From Pycnopodia helianthoides (lineage: Eukaryota; Echinodermata; Asteroidea; Forcipulatida; Asteriidae): a DNA stretch of 64,000 bases. Position numbers and translations under genes: made by a program. Of the stretch, positions 12,006-24,178 are shown piece after piece (the first letter of the stretch is position 1; each line of letters opens with the position of its first letter). The stretch covers positions 19,345,425 through 19,409,424 of the forward strand of contig CM063251.1 of NCBI GenBank assembly GCA_032158295.1, given 5' to 3'. The notes under the pieces were generated by a model. That model saw nothing but the letters and a program-made list of their open reading frames with translations, had not been told where the DNA came from and searched no databases.

Positions 12006-12310
12006 TTAAAGGTAAGATCATCGTTTGACATTTGACAATTAATGAATGCGGATTTATGGGCAAAGTTAGGATACAAACAAAGTCAACTGTAAGAGTTTCA
12101 GTTGAACACAGTGTCTACTTGTTGATAAAACATGGAACACTGTGTATTTTCATCAAGAACGTCGAATCCGTCTACGTTTAGCGAGGTGACAGCGGCTACC
12201 AACCGACCGCATCTCTGGCCGCAGCGTTGTGAAACGAACACCGCGGAAATTTGAATCTCCAAAAGTCGCCTTTCTAGGCGATCTTCAAAGATTCCAAGCT
12301 GTCCACTTAC
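12006..12310 (-). repeat. TTAA-type element, family D copy 2 (one end missing)
   Basis: Read on the minus strand it contains GCTGCGGCCAGAGATGCGG, CTGTCACCTCGCT, GATTCGACGTTCTTG and AAGTAGACACTGT in the order of the copies at 9574 and 27758. It ends at a TTAA (12006-12009) preceded by a CCTTTAA-like terminus. The other end is not discernible. Confidence 0.7.
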
Positions 12311-12689
12311 TTTTGTTGACTTCTAATCAACGAGGGCACTTCAGGCAAAAGTATTTTGCAGGATGCTTACTACTATTACAATCTTTACAACAAGTCAATT
12401 TTTAGTCTATTCGGTTTGCGGTATAACACCATGTGTATAAGTTAATTTTTGGATAATGTTTTTTTCGTGTCATTACCAAAGTAGGTTTCGAACTCATATA
12501 AATGTTGCTTTCATGGGAAAATTGCTCTCATTGCATTGAAGTCATTTGAAAAATGAGGTCGTAAAAACAAAATAAGACTTCATTATATTAACAATTTAAG
12601 TTTTCAATGTTGCTGCAATGTAACAATTTAGTCTCAGGTGAAAAACTTACGGTAAAAATGTTGGGCTTTAAAACTACTTCAAATGGGAC

Positions 12690-12770
12690 TATATTATTCT
12701 AAAGTAACACCAAGAAGGGCTGGCGCAGTTCCATTGACTAAATAAAGTATTTGATTTGATTTAGGAAAAG
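12690..12770 (+). repeat. LINE/SINE 3' end-like fragment
   Basis: The fragment reads GGGCTGGCGCAGTTCCATTG then AATAAAGTATTTGATTTGATTT. A short tandem TTGAT tail after an AATAAA is a usual retroposon 3' end. The element itself is not identified. Confidence 0.35.
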
Positions 12771-14124
12771 GTCAAGACATTTAAAAGTTTGTTTAGGGCA
12801 CTTGGTAGAACGGAGACTAGGGCCTGTTTCGAATTTACCCAACATTGTGTTGCATGAAGGAACTGATTGAAAAAAAAAAATTATGTTGCAGTTGATTTAT
12901 GGCGTGCTCCTATGCAGTGTCCCGCCATTTTGTTTCGTACTGTGAATGTTGTAAAACATTAACAATTTTGTTCTTCTTGCATTGACAATGACTTCAACAA
13001 ATTGACTGGCCTGTCAATATCTTGTCTGGTGCATTGTAATGCCTATTACATTAAAAAAACATCCATGGCTTAGCTTATTCCGTGCAGCAAGGACGCTTTT
13101 GTTGTTTGAGAGACAATTATTATCAAGTCGCACTTCGGAGAGAACAAAAGCCTTTGCCGAAATATTATCATCTAAACAATGGATATTGTTTTAGTCAAAA
13201 ACTTGATTAACGTATGATAATTATTGGCTCCTTTCGTTTTGAGAAATATTCCGAATTAAAATGCTGTGATTTTTCCCTTCTGGAGTGATGTTATACTCCA
13301 TTTATTTCGATAACTTCAACAACAAACAACGTCAACAAAAATATCTAATGAACGTTTGCCATTAAATAGCATTAAAATGTTAATGAGGCCCTAGCTAAAT
13401 TTAATAAGGGCTACATAATGTACAGATTAAAGTGAAAAACATCGCGTGAAAAAAAAAAAAAAATGAAAAAGTGGACAACAAAGGTACTTAACTATGGGAA
13501 AGGAAATGTATCTCTTTAAAATGCTATCATACAAAACAATCGGTTCTCTTATTTCATAAGGCGAGAAACAAACAAGATCCAAATCGGCAGGAAATTGGCA
13601 TGCAAAACAATTCTTCTTTGCGTAATTATCTCGAAGTAATCATATTTTTGAGGAACAGAAGAGTTGATCGATTGAAACGCTCGAAAGACCGACACGGTTC
13701 TTGTGACAAATAATTGATAATGGTCCCTATGTCAATAATTAAGAACCACACCGACAACGGTTCTCGTGATGTAGAACCATTCAAATGAGTCACAATTAGG
13801 TAGTAGTGAAATAATATTGAAACCCAATTTGATTCCGTGTACCATGCCAAGCATCAAGTCTTTCACATAACATTTCTATTCTTACTATTTTGAGAAGAAG
13901 AAGAAGAAGAAAACTTGAAGAATGCGAAAATACGAAGAAGAAGAAGAAATAAAAAAAAGCTTGAAAATGTGACTAATTCTTTTGAGGACCATTTGATTTT
14001 TCTCTCACCCCATATTTGGTTATTTCACTTCTATGGTGATTAGGCGCCATGCCAATTATTGTGTTTACTAATTCTTTTGAAACTCGAGAAGGCTCCCTTT
14101 TTTTCGTCTGACACAAGTACTTAC
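12771..14124. other. Peptide gene intron 2, distal part
   Basis: AT-rich. Poly-A runs at 12868-12878 and 13448-13462 and (AAG)n at 13893-13911 and 13931-13949. The minus-strand donor GTAAGTAC of coding exon 2 is at 14117-14124. Confidence 0.55.
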
Positions 14125-14259
14125 CATCTTGTTCGGGAAATGGGGCTATTCTTTTGCCGAAGTGAACCATACAGCCCTTCACCGTGCATCTCCTGTTTGC
14201 GTGGCATGGTCTTAGGCACACCGTTGAAACCATCAGGAAAACCAACAGCCACGTCAACC
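14125..14259 (-). CDS. Putative neuropeptide precursor, coding exon 2 (signal peptide and peptide)
   Basis: On the minus strand a long pyrimidine tract ending CTGATTTCAG precedes the exon at 14259 and the exon ends CAAGATG before GTAAGTAC at 14125/14124; both are near-consensus. The exon is 135 nt and phase 1-1. It encodes the hydrophobic core LTWLLVFLMVSTVCL, a polar RPCHA end (signal peptidase site after A31), then NRRCTVKGCMVHF, GKR and IAPFPEQD. C35 and C40 could form a six-residue ring, F44 is followed by Gly-Lys-Arg for amidation, and R33-R34 is a possible trimming site. The ring size matches vasopressin/oxytocin, urotensin II and arthropod CNMamide peptides, but there is no neurophysin and no clear homology. 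A second frame is also open across the exon but lacks a signal peptide and fits no neighbouring exon. Confidence 0.8.
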
Positions 14260-17030
14260 CTGAAATCAGATTTACAGAAACGAAAAAAGAAAGAACAAAA
14301 AAGAAAGTCATTTTCACTGATCAGAGTTATCATTTCTTATTTTTATTCCATTCAACTTTTGCGTAAACGTTGCTCTTGGAGTCAACTCTTTCCTTTAGTT
14401 TGTAATTGACACCACACAACAAAATACTGATTATTTATTCATTTGTTTTGGTTGCCATATTCATGTTATTCTTTAATTTGACAAATCGAATTATGAATCA
14501 ATCAATGTAGTTTTTTCAATGTAGTGTTTCAGTCGGAAATATTCCTCAAGACAATTGGTAGTCAGTTCATAAAATGCAATATTTCATTCATTCCCGACCC
14601 CCACCCCTCATGTTTTCTTTTTATAAAACAATCATGCACCATGCATTGAAGCAACTCAGTAATATTTGATTGTTGTCAGTTTTTGTCTGCTTGCTGAGTT
14701 TCATCCGTTTGCCGGGTCAAACTGACTCAGACTTTTGACTCCAACTCCAGGTCACTTTGACCCTATATAACCCTTCATCGGGTCCATTCTAACCCGGGAC
14801 TATTATCACAGGTTGGTTTTGGGTCGGTTCCTTTAAGATCTAGGTGACCCCCCAACACACACAAAACCATAATTTGTCATAGCTTTAAACAAATATAACT
14901 AACTGTTGCAAACTGCTTAACAACCGCATAACTGCTTAATGGCCTAACGTTTCGACCCTATAGCAGCTCGAGAAAGATTCTGCTAGGATAGAAGCGTCAG
15001 ACCATGAACTATTTTTAGCTTTAAAGTAATGAACAATAATATCCACACATAAACAAAAAACCCAAAACCGAAAACGAAGCAATCTGTCGAACACGATATC
15101 TGTCCACCCTTTCAGAAAATCGTAGTCATTTTTGCTATTGCAAACCGAAGTTGATAAATTCGTGACATGTTGATGTCACACTCATGTTGTGACGGGTACA
15201 GCGGCCGGGTATATCAGCACTGACAACCAACTCGTCCAGATTAGTGAACCGTCAGTTAGACCCCAATAATATCAACTTTCAAAATATCACCACGCATTCG
15301 GTTATTGGTTTGACCTCATGTGGAGTTTTGATGTCAGTGTGAAATAGATTTAGCGTGAATGTCGTTTATATTATCAGCTCGATTGTCTCGAAATCATATT
15401 AGCTCTACTTCACTGACAACTTATCGATCATAGAAGTAGAAGAGCCCTAAACTCCATCTTTCCGGACTCTTTTTATTGTATTATTTTTGATTTTGTTTAA
15501 GGCCTTATCGACATTTCCTTCGGTGGGCTCCGGTCAATAGCTTGGCTTCCGCGCAGTGAGTGACAAAACCTGTGGAGGTACTGCAAAAACGTTGAGCCCC
15601 TTAAAAAACAATTGCCATGACGAACGTGCACCTAATCAAGGGATCGTTTTTCGTTGCTTATTGCTTCAGTATCGATCGGTTGCGGTTCGTACTGTTGAAG
15701 CTCACAGCATCATTAAACACAACAATTAGAAGCAAATGACGGTTTAGTAGTCCATGTGGTTAAGTCAGATGGGCATTGATCATAGCACGCGTATAACTTT
15801 TTTTGTTTTCTTATTTTATCAAGCAAGGCCCAACTTTCCAATATAGCACAAATTAAAACTAAATACGCGTATAACAAAACCAATTCAAAGTAAAACGTAT
15901 ACGACATTGTTGATTACCAATTTATTGCTGTCTATAATAATCCTTGTCGTCGATAACTTTACAGTCCCCACCGGGCATTGATTAATTAAATTGATAAGTC
16001 CCGTATATACATGCACTTCAAAAGATACGGGCCTTTACACACGGAGATAAGCGGCTAGATTACGGATCGTTAAAATAGTCTAGACCGGTTAGTGACGACA
16101 ACTTCGAGGAAAGAAAACAAACCACAACAAAACCGCCAACCACATGTTCAGACAGTTCTAGTGAGAGGGCCAAAACATACATGCAGGCACAGAAATATAA
16201 CTTTGGTAAAATTACCACACATTGAATTTGAAGTTGATATGGTTCCCTATAAATTATAAACCTTTTATTTTCATCATTTTTCGATCAACCTTTGACAGGA
16301 CCTGTATATCTTGCTTTCTTTTAAAACTTGTACTATTTGAAGTTTTACTTCTCCATGTTGCATTAACTTTTGCACTGAGATCGATGCATTGTCGGTACCT
16401 AATATCCAAATGGGGATGGGAGGCAGGGGTGGGATGGGTGTGTATGGAGTGGGGGGGGGGGGGTGTTGACGTAACTCAGATCGCCAACACACACCAGGGG
16501 TGGAGTGTCGAGACATAATTTTACCCCCATGGTTGAGGCAAACGTATCAGGCTCGTCCGCAATGTTTTTTTTTCGGAAATAGTATGCGCTTGCTCAGAAC
16601 TTTACATGGCAACGGACAAATACGCCTGCAAGTCGCCTAATGGATCGCAAATTGTGTCCGAATTTCTGCCCGAAATGCAACCCTTTGCTCCTAATAAAAT
16701 ATTGATACGTACTGCAACCACCAGGCCTACAACAAGCCTCCACTTCATTCGTTAGAGCTAAAAAGGCAATTCAGAAACACCCCCCCCCCTCAATAGCTTG
16801 TTATACCCAATACAGGCGAATATACTGGGTTAATTAAGTAATCGACTCAATTATTACTCATAAAAAACAGACTAATTTGACGACCCTTTTCAGTGAGCGA
16901 AATAGTATGGAAGAGAACCTCTTGTTTGACGGGGTAATGTTTTGATGGCTTATACTGTTTTTTTCTTCTACCGATTTTGGTGGAAACGTTTTCATTGATA
17001 TTTTGGGGATCCTCGTGTGGGGGTGCTTTT
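14260..17030. other. Peptide gene intron 1, 3' part
   Basis: No further exon recognised. It holds a retroelement-like motif (14941-14990, listed separately), a 15-G run near 16451-16465, and otherwise AT-rich sequence. Confidence 0.5.
14941..14990 (-). repeat. GTCGAAACGT motif, retroelement-terminus-like
   Basis: The minus strand reads CTAGCAGAATCTTTCTCGAG, then CTGCTATAGGGTCGAAACGTTAGG. Phrases of the type 'pairing stem then GTCGAAACGT' recur at the ends of Penelope-like elements and related retroposons, where they can be part of hammerhead ribozyme cores. Here the catalytic box is not intact, so it is only a relic candidate. Confidence 0.3.
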
Positions 17031-17423
17031 TTAAAGGAACATTACAGAATTGGTTTTTGCTAACAAAAATTTGCTGGCCGTGTAAGCACTTTATGTAGTC
17101 CACCATATACATAAACTGACAAACCTGTAGAAGTTTGAGATCGATCGGCCATCTGGGTCACGAGAAAATAGTGAAAAACCGATTACACATTTGCATGAAA
17201 TCATATAGATTCAACAAAATGAATAAAACGCTCATTGAGCGATAAACTCCAATCGGAAAATTAGTTTATTCTTTTCTCATCAAATATGGCATTTCAGACA
17301 GAAATGTTTCAAGGGATGTTTTCTACTATCATCATCATTAGACCGTGTAAGTTTTATGTAAATCTGTGATCAAAAAGTATATTTTACAAGTTTTTTCTCA
17401 CCAATTCTGTAATGTTCCTTTAA
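17031..17423 (+). repeat. TTAA-bounded MITE, family A copy 2
   Basis: 393 bp, same orientation and nearly identical to 237-621, with intact TTAA flanks and inverted ends. It differs by an extra ATCATC block in the interior (about 17327-17338), also present in the 46104 copy. Confidence 0.9.
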
Positions 17424-18754
17424 CGCAAAGGTCTTCCTGAAAAAGCTAATTTTTATTCGCCTATAAGACAATGAGACAACAGATTGAAGAAGAAGAAAAA
17501 AAAAAAAAAAAAAATCTGGAATTAAAAGAGGCAACGTGGAATGATCAGCATATGAAAGTCGAGCAAATCAAATTAATTTATTGCTGCTCAGTTTTTCGTA
17601 AATAAAAGCAATATTTATTTATATTGAATGGTAATCATCATGAGCTCTCTCTGGTATTATTCTCGTCAAGGTTAATATATACTTGTTTTAAAAAAGCATT
17701 CATCAAGCAGTCACCAGATTACATCATAAATTTGTCGTGAGCGACATCAACCGTCTCGGCATAGTCTCCGCTCCAGTGTGGATCATTTCCGTTTAACATA
17801 CCCCAGAACTCACGATCCAGAGATGGAACATTCCGAACCATCGCAGATAAAGAAAGGAGCAATACCCCCCCCCCCCACCTCCCCACAAACACACACATTA
17901 AGTCGGCTAGCTCAATTGTACCATTGAAAACCTACCTCTTCCTTAAATTAATCAAATGTTTTTACTCCGCGGTTCTTTTTTTTGTGGTTCACTTATTGTT
18001 TGCGCTGTGATTTTGCTTACGAAGTAGAGCGTGAAATTTGTGGTATTTCCTATTAATATGACATTTTGTTGTATCAACATGACATTCAGATTCAAAACCG
18101 ACAGGTCATATTTTATATCCTTCAGTGTGAAAAAAAGGTAGAGTGTTTTATATATGCTCTCCCTCAACCACAGTCAATGGAAACAGCTACAAAAAAATAT
18201 ATATACCATTGTGCTATGGTGAGACCCCCATCTCTTAACGTAAACCTCTTTGCAATTTTTTTTAATCTTACAACCTTAGGCCGAAAGCAATATCTATACA
18301 TTACAAATTGATCCGTTGACAAAAAATTGAGTTCAGTGGTTGGTGAGCAGTGTAAGTAAAAATGACAAAAGGATATGAGTCTGCCCTTGGAAACGCTTCT
18401 GTATATCAGTTTGTAATGTATGGTGATACTATTGAAAGGTGCAATGCAAAGACGCGTCGTGTATACTGCTCCATTATTGAGGACCTAGTATAACGTTTTG
18501 AGGTGGATTTCGAAATAAAACTTTATTTGTGGTTCATTGACGGATGTAGGTAAGGCTAGCTGAAGAAACTACTGTAATCACGTGTTCTGAATTATAAGTC
18601 ATCTTTAGCATCATTTTAAGAATATTCACCTTATACAACTAAATTGTAATTATAATATTACAAATAAAATAAAAAAGGAGTAGTAATATTGATAATAATA
18701 GTTTTCATTTATAATGTGCCGTATCGGTCATAAACGACAATCCAGGTGCCGGAC
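17424..18754. other. Intronic stretch with homopolymers
   Basis: Contains a 19-A run at 17496-17514 and a C run at about 17867-17877. Around 18690-18720 the minus strand resembles the AT-rich tail of a retroposon (GGCACATTATAAATGAAAAC then ATTATTATC). No gene. Confidence 0.45.
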
Positions 18755-19346
18755 AGACTGTGCAAGCTTCGCGCAACTCGAAAAAGAGAAAACAGCTCGA
18801 ACAAAGAATACATTTCTGAGATGAAATCAAATGTTTATTATTTTTATGTGATAGGGCCTATTTATACAACAAATCTTGAGAGAAAAAAAAGCAGATGGCA
18901 ATTTGTTATAAATACAAGTTTAATTCTCAGTCAATACAAATAATTTGTTAAAATCAACAATGAAACAAAAATATAACTTGGGACGAGGATGATTTTTCTT
19001 TAGAAACCCCATTTGCCAATTATGCCCAAATGTATCAAAAACAATTGCATGGGGTTTAACGGTAACAAGAACGTCAGTTTGGAAACATTCTTAATTGTTT
19101 ACAGGTAGCCGGAAACTGAGGTCAGGTCTCGGGTTTTCTTTTTTTTGATTTGTTAAATTTATATAACTTTCATATTATTCATGGCTAAGTGTTGCTTTCA
19201 CGACAATAAGGATTTTATTTGTATAGCCATAAACTACTTAAAACTTAAGTAATATAAAAAACAAAATTGCGCACACGTAAAACTCATATAAGGTTGGGAC
19301 CATCGGTTCCGGAAATTCGAATAAGCTCGGACTTGCACAGTATATT
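18755..19346. repeat. Possible TIR element whose right end seeds the minisatellite
   Basis: AGACTGTGCAAGCTTCGCGC at 18755 and the inverted GACTTGCACAGT at about 19330-19341 match the ends of the elements at 6636 and 26429. The right end is continuous with the first unit of the 31-bp array. Boundary calls are tentative. Confidence 0.4.
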
Positions 19347-19950
19347 ACCAAATCTGGTAGCACTTGCACAGTATATTACCAAATCTGGTAGCACTTGCAC
19401 AGTATATTACCAAATCTGGTAGGACCTGCACAGTATATTACCAAATCTGGTAGAACCTGCACAGTATATTACCAAATCTGGTAGGACCTGCACAGTATAT
19501 TACCAAATCTGGTAGAACCTGCACAGTATATTACCAAATCTGGTAGGACTTGCACAGTATATTACCAAATCTGGTAGGACCTGCACAGTATATTACCAAA
19601 TCTGGTAGGACCTGCACAGTATATTACCAAATCTGGTAGGACTTGCACAGTATATTACCAAATCGGTTAGGACCTGCACAGTATATTACCAAATCTAGTA
19701 GGACTTGCACAGTATTATTACCAAATCTGGTAGGACCTGCACAGTATATTACCAAATCTGGTAGGACTTGCACAGTATATTACCAAATCTGGTAGGACTT
19801 GCACAGTATATTACCAAATCTGGTAGGACCTGCACAGTATATTACCAAAACTGGTAGGACTGCACAGTATATTACCAAATCTGGTAGGACTTGCACAGTA
19901 TATTACCAAATCTGGTAGGACTTGCACAGTATATTACCAAATCTGGTAGA
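19331..19950. repeat. 31-bp minisatellite, about 20 units
   Basis: Head-to-tail units contain CTTGCACAGTATATTACC followed by AAATCTGGTAGGA, with a CT/TT dimorphism (GACCTGCAC or GACTTGCAC) and very few other changes. The array is 620 bp. Units contain the near-palindrome ACCAAATCTGGT. High uniformity indicates recent expansion or homogenisation. It lies in intron 1 of the peptide gene. Confidence 0.97.
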
Positions 19951-20268
19951 GGCGAAGCAACTATAAACACAACACCTTGAACGGGATACAATGTGAGCTG
20001 GTGCACATTGCGGCCGGACCATGCCATACTGCATATACACCAGGACAAACCCCTTCTCTTCACGATAATTAAAATGTACTGTGATATTCTACGTGCAGGA
20101 ACACACGGGACATAAAGCTTTATCGTCCCATCCAACTGACGAAGCAATAACGGTGAAGTGTCTTGCCTTTAAGTGGCAAGACAGGAACTCTAACCCACAC
20201 ACTCCTCATCAGAAACACCAGAGAGCTTGAGTTCATAGTGTGCTTGACCGCTCGGCCACGACACGCCC
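19951..20268 (-). repeat. tRNA-derived SINE, copy 2 (truncated at the array)
   Basis: On the minus strand the head GTGTCGTGGCCGAGCGGTCA (A box) and a B-box-like GGTTAGAGTTC are followed by GGATGGGACGATAAAGC and a TCCCGTGTGTTCCTGCACGT block, matching copy 1 at 11051. The expected AT-rich tail is missing where the element meets the 31-bp array. Confidence 0.8.
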
Positions 20269-20413
20269 TCAATGGTAACTGACAATGTATTGTGCAGAAA
20301 TTGGTTTTTCTCGAAACACAATTATTTTAGTGCCTCTAATATGAGCGGGGTTTTTATACGCCAAAAAGTACAGAGAAATCAATATGAATTATGCCCCCCT
20401 AATCAAAATCTAG

Positions 20414-20791
20414 TTAAAGGCAGGTTGTACTTTTGGTAATTACTCCAAAAGTTAATGACCGTAAAAATTACTACTTGGTAAAAAGCACTGGAGAACTGTT
20501 GATATTACAAATCGTTCTTAGAAACGACCCACTTTAAAGAAATGTAGTTTTAGAGAAAGGGGTGATTTTTTTCACCCAAACATTTTAATCGGAGAAAGGC
20601 TTCTTGGATGAAGCCTTTCTTCAGGCATCTGAAAGCACACAATTCTATGCAACAATGGTGTTTTTCTGTCATTATTTTCTTGTAACTTCGATGACCAATT
20701 TTCACAGGTTTGTTATTCTATGCATATGTTGGGATACACCAAGTGAGGACACTGGTCTTTGACAATTACCAATAGTATACCCTGCCTTTAA
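20414..20791 (-). repeat. TTAA-bounded MITE, family B copy 2 (B2 subtype)
   Basis: TTAAAGGCAGGTTGTAC at one end and the inverted GTATACCCTGCCTTTAA at the other. The interior has a hairpin GAAAGGCTTC...GAAGCCTTTC in place of the GAGACCTC hairpin, defining a subtype shared with 22790 and 43929. Confidence 0.85.
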
Positions 20792-22789
20792 GTTTACATT
20801 TTATAGTCAACCTTAACTCTCTGTGCTATACAGATGGTTAATATCTTGAACTTCATTCATCCACACCTGATTAATTATCTCTGTGCTCTTCAGATGGTTA
20901 ATATCTTTAATTTAATTCATCCCGACCTGATTAATTATGTCATATCTCTCAAACCACAGAGCAAGGACACACAAACGTCAATAACATGTACGCTACTGTC
21001 TCACTTTACGTATCAGAATGAAGCAGACATTATATACAAGGAGGAAGGGAGACATCAACAGCAGTATAGGGATCTTTGTTTCATACACTGAACTGGCAGG
21101 TGTTTTGTCGCAGCTCTCCTAATGTGCTGCATTTTTCTTGTAATGGGTGAACTATCGCACATACTATAAATTACATTGGACATTGTAAATAGTTACGACT
21201 AGTTATAGGGTCAACACGTGTGGGGGTATATTTGACTCGTGTATTACGAGGGTGTGTGTGTTTGAGGCGACACACCGGGCATTATTTATAAGTCATTTCC
21301 ATTCAAAAAAGGGTTTCCTTCGTGAGTAAATTGACATGGCCGAAAGCAAACTTCACAATCAACAAAGCAGCGATAACGAAGCCACTTTTTTTCCACCTGC
21401 GCCGAAGGATTGCAGGACCGTGTGGCCTGCATGCTAGGCTTGTTTGTAAGTCACACGACTGGGGAGGAGGGGGGGGGGGTGGTTAATGGAGCAGGCGAGT
21501 TCAAGGAATCAACGAGTGTCTTGTTGGTAGAGTTGCGATTAAACAATTATTATAACCCGTATGTCAAACAGTTGTGTCAACAAATAATATTGACACAATT
21601 CACGTTCTTTCAGTGTACATTTGCTGTACAAGAATTCGAGTGGGCCTAGGTAATGTTTTTAACAGGGGTAGGATGTTTTTAGTGCTCTAATCCCGTGGTT
21701 CATTATCACGCGGTAAAGCCCAAGAAATGATCCTTGTAAACTATAGAGAACCAATGGAAAAATTTCGTAGTGCCCTTCATGATGCTCTTTCGTAACTGAT
21801 GTGACCTTTTTGTTTATTACGACCCCCCCCACCACAATCTTCGAAACTTCAAACATGACAACAGTAATAAATTACGTAGGGTCTATGTGATTTACAGTAA
21901 ACATAAATGCATAATCATAATCAAGAAAACAAAACAAAAACTCGAAGAAATGCACTTCTTGTCGTGTTCTCTTTTACCCGCAAACCAAAATCCCCAAACC
22001 GTCTGTTTTTTTTTTTTACGGTTTAAACATACAGGACACCATCATACTTCAGGGTTTTTAAATTTATCGGTATTTATGTATATACCGAGTCTTTAAAGTG
22101 GACTTATTTGTGGGAGACTCGCATCGCCAGTCACCGGCTGTTATTACGAACATCATCGTGAATCACCACAAAATAGAGAGCGGTCCAATTACAGGGTTCG
22201 ACCCACTCCATTCAAGAAAAAAAAGGAAAAGTACTGACACAAAACTATCCTTAGCCTGAGTTACTGACACTTCTGTTGTGACTGTTCCAGCAGATTCACG
22301 CTGTGTATCAATTTTCATTGAAATACAATACCCGTCAAAAGGAGAGAGAGAGAGGGCAGTCTTGGCCCGGGTCCCCATCCAATGCTATTTGTAGCTAACC
22401 CCGAGAACAGTGTGATGTATAACTCGCCAAGGATTGAATAGCAAGTGGGTTTTAACTTACCTGTAATTAGAGTTTAGGGAAAAAAAGTACAATGTAGGAA
22501 GGGTATGAATTGATGAATTCAAGAGCGATGATACCGGAATAGGTATGGGACGAGCACATTCATCAAAATCGTTAATCCTTTTACAATAGACACCCTTTTA
22601 CCAAGCCCCACATCCATTAAAAGGTTACACATAAGAACTGTATTCAGAAACAAGAGCTTAAGTTTTCAAGCAAAATTTTCTCGTTTATTTCCCTCTCGTT
22701 TCTGTACGTCATTGAGTATTTTTTTCTGGCCAGTTGGTAACTGAGCAGAAGTCATTCTTGCAGAGAAAGTATAACAGTTGATAACATTC
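20792..22789. other. Intronic stretch with a short local repeat
   Basis: CTGTGCTATACAGATGGTTA and CTGTGCTCTTCAGATGGTTA occur about 60 bp apart (20821-20945), each followed by AATATCTT, ATTCATCC and GATTAATTAT: a two-unit direct repeat. The remainder is AT-rich with G and C runs near 21467 and 21824 and (GA)n near 22342. A minus-strand ATTACAG/GTAAGTT donor-like site at 22451-22457 has no coding frame beside it. Confidence 0.45.
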
Positions 22790-23126
22790 TTAAAGGCAAA
22801 ATTCTGAAATACGTTCCATACAAATTGACTTGGTAATGTGCACCTGAGAGCTGCTAATAATAGTATAAAGCATAAAGCAATGTGATAAACGACTCCCTCT
22901 GAAGTAATGTAGTTTTTGAGAAAGAGGTAATTTCACTTCAACCATTTTTTTTTTCTGAGAAAGGCTTCAGGCATGAAGCCTTTTTCGGGCATTTGAAAGC
23001 ACACAGTTCTATGCAACAAGGGTGTTTTTCTTTCATTATTTTCTCGCATCTTCGATGACCAATTGAGCCCACACCAAGTGGGGATACTAGTCTTTGATAA
23101 TTACCAAACATGTATCCTGCCTTTAA
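22790..23126 (-). repeat. TTAA-bounded MITE, family B copy 3 (B2 subtype)
   Basis: Bounded by CTTAAAGGCAAA and ATCCTGCCTTTAA, with the GAAAGGCTTC/GAAGCC hairpin and the conserved GATGACCAATTGAGC core. One end is decayed. Confidence 0.8.
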
Positions 23127-23936
23127 CTATGATTATTACCTCAATGTATCTGTATCACAATTTGCTTAATTTTTGTTTGTAAAAAGGAAAACACAAACAA
23201 AAAACCCCAACAACAGCAACAAACCAAAACGACGACTTAAAAAAACCCCACATGCCTGAAGTATTTCTCTTCAAGAAAGACCAAAATGCGGCTCGTATAA
23301 ACACTATAATTGCCAACGAACTGTGATGGCATAGCAAAGAGGGATGACACAATCGTAAAGCAAACAAACCATCAAAATAGTCAAATTCACTTGGAATTCA
23401 CATTCCCGGCCTTCGTACACCAAGCTCCACGTCCCTCTTCCCATTTGTAAAAAAATATGTAATATAAAAACGAAACATGAAAAGAAAGTGGACCAATTTT
23501 GCACGATCACTGAATGCTAGAAGTGCTTGTTAAAAAGAAACACACGCTGCTGAATAAAGGATACAGTTATTAAGGGAGGAGACATGTCACTTTCAATGTG
23601 AAATGTTTGTTCTGCTGTAGGTATGGTCCTATTCCTGATATCATATTAAAGTGTGGTGGGTCACTTGACGACGAGGGGCCTGCTGCGTTAACTTCCCGCC
23701 ACAACTCTGTTCAACTTGAATGAACTTTCCCGTCAATTTGTTATTCAGAAAACCACATTGTGATAAAACAAAACATTGTATTAAATACTACATAAAAATT
23801 AGTTAGGAATGTTAATTTTTACTAATGTCATTTTATATTTTTGAGATAATGTCTAAATTTACTGCACGAGTAACCGTCTCGTTTTCTCCACTACAATTAT
23901 AATTATTGATGTAACCAAGAAACAGAGGTCGTATCC
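23127..23936. other. Intronic spacer, nothing recognised
   Basis: AT-rich sequence; no supported exon or repeat. Confidence 0.5.
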
Positions 23937-24058
23937 GAGTCGACTGCTACAGCTACGGCTACGACTGTTGCTAAGGGTGTTGCTATGGACGTCCTATTCT
24001 ACAACGCGTGATGACGCGGCAATCCAGAAATAGCCGTATAGCAAATTCGGATACGGCC
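23937..24058. repeat. CGGCTACGGCTACG-type MITE, family F copy 1
   Basis: Inverted ends GGTCGTATCCGA and TTCGGATACGGCC flank an interior with GCTACAGCTACGGCTACG, GACGTCCTAT and AACGCGTGATGACGCGGC. AGA occurs directly on both sides (23934-23936 and 24059-24061), a possible 3-bp target duplication. Relatives are at 51267 and 53222. Confidence 0.75.
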
Positions 24059-24178
24059 AGAGACCAGTTGGGCTCCGTTTTAGTTGGATTGAAAATCAGC
24101 ATTCGTTACTGCTATTAAAGACAGGGGAAGCACGACACATATGACGTCAGCATGATGACGGTTGTTCCATCTATCTAT

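Noticed and set aside
14125..14259. Reading exon 2 as the start of a von Willebrand C-like Cys-rich domain
   Set aside because: Considered because of the G-x-x-I-x-P-F-P-x-x-D pattern, but exon 3 adds no cysteines, leaving only two in the mature protein.
14121..14333. Alternative minus-strand frame through coding exon 2 (DVAVGFPDG...)
   Set aside because: It lacks a signal peptide and does not join in phase to exon 1 or exon 3, whereas the chosen frame fits both.
14059..14409. 116-codon plus-strand frame opposite coding exon 2
   Set aside because: Shadow of the minus-strand exon and its pyrimidine tract; low-complexity Lys region arises from the complement of the tract.
19331..19950. CRISPR array
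   Set aside because: Units are contiguous with no unique spacers, and the context is eukaryotic; it is a minisatellite.
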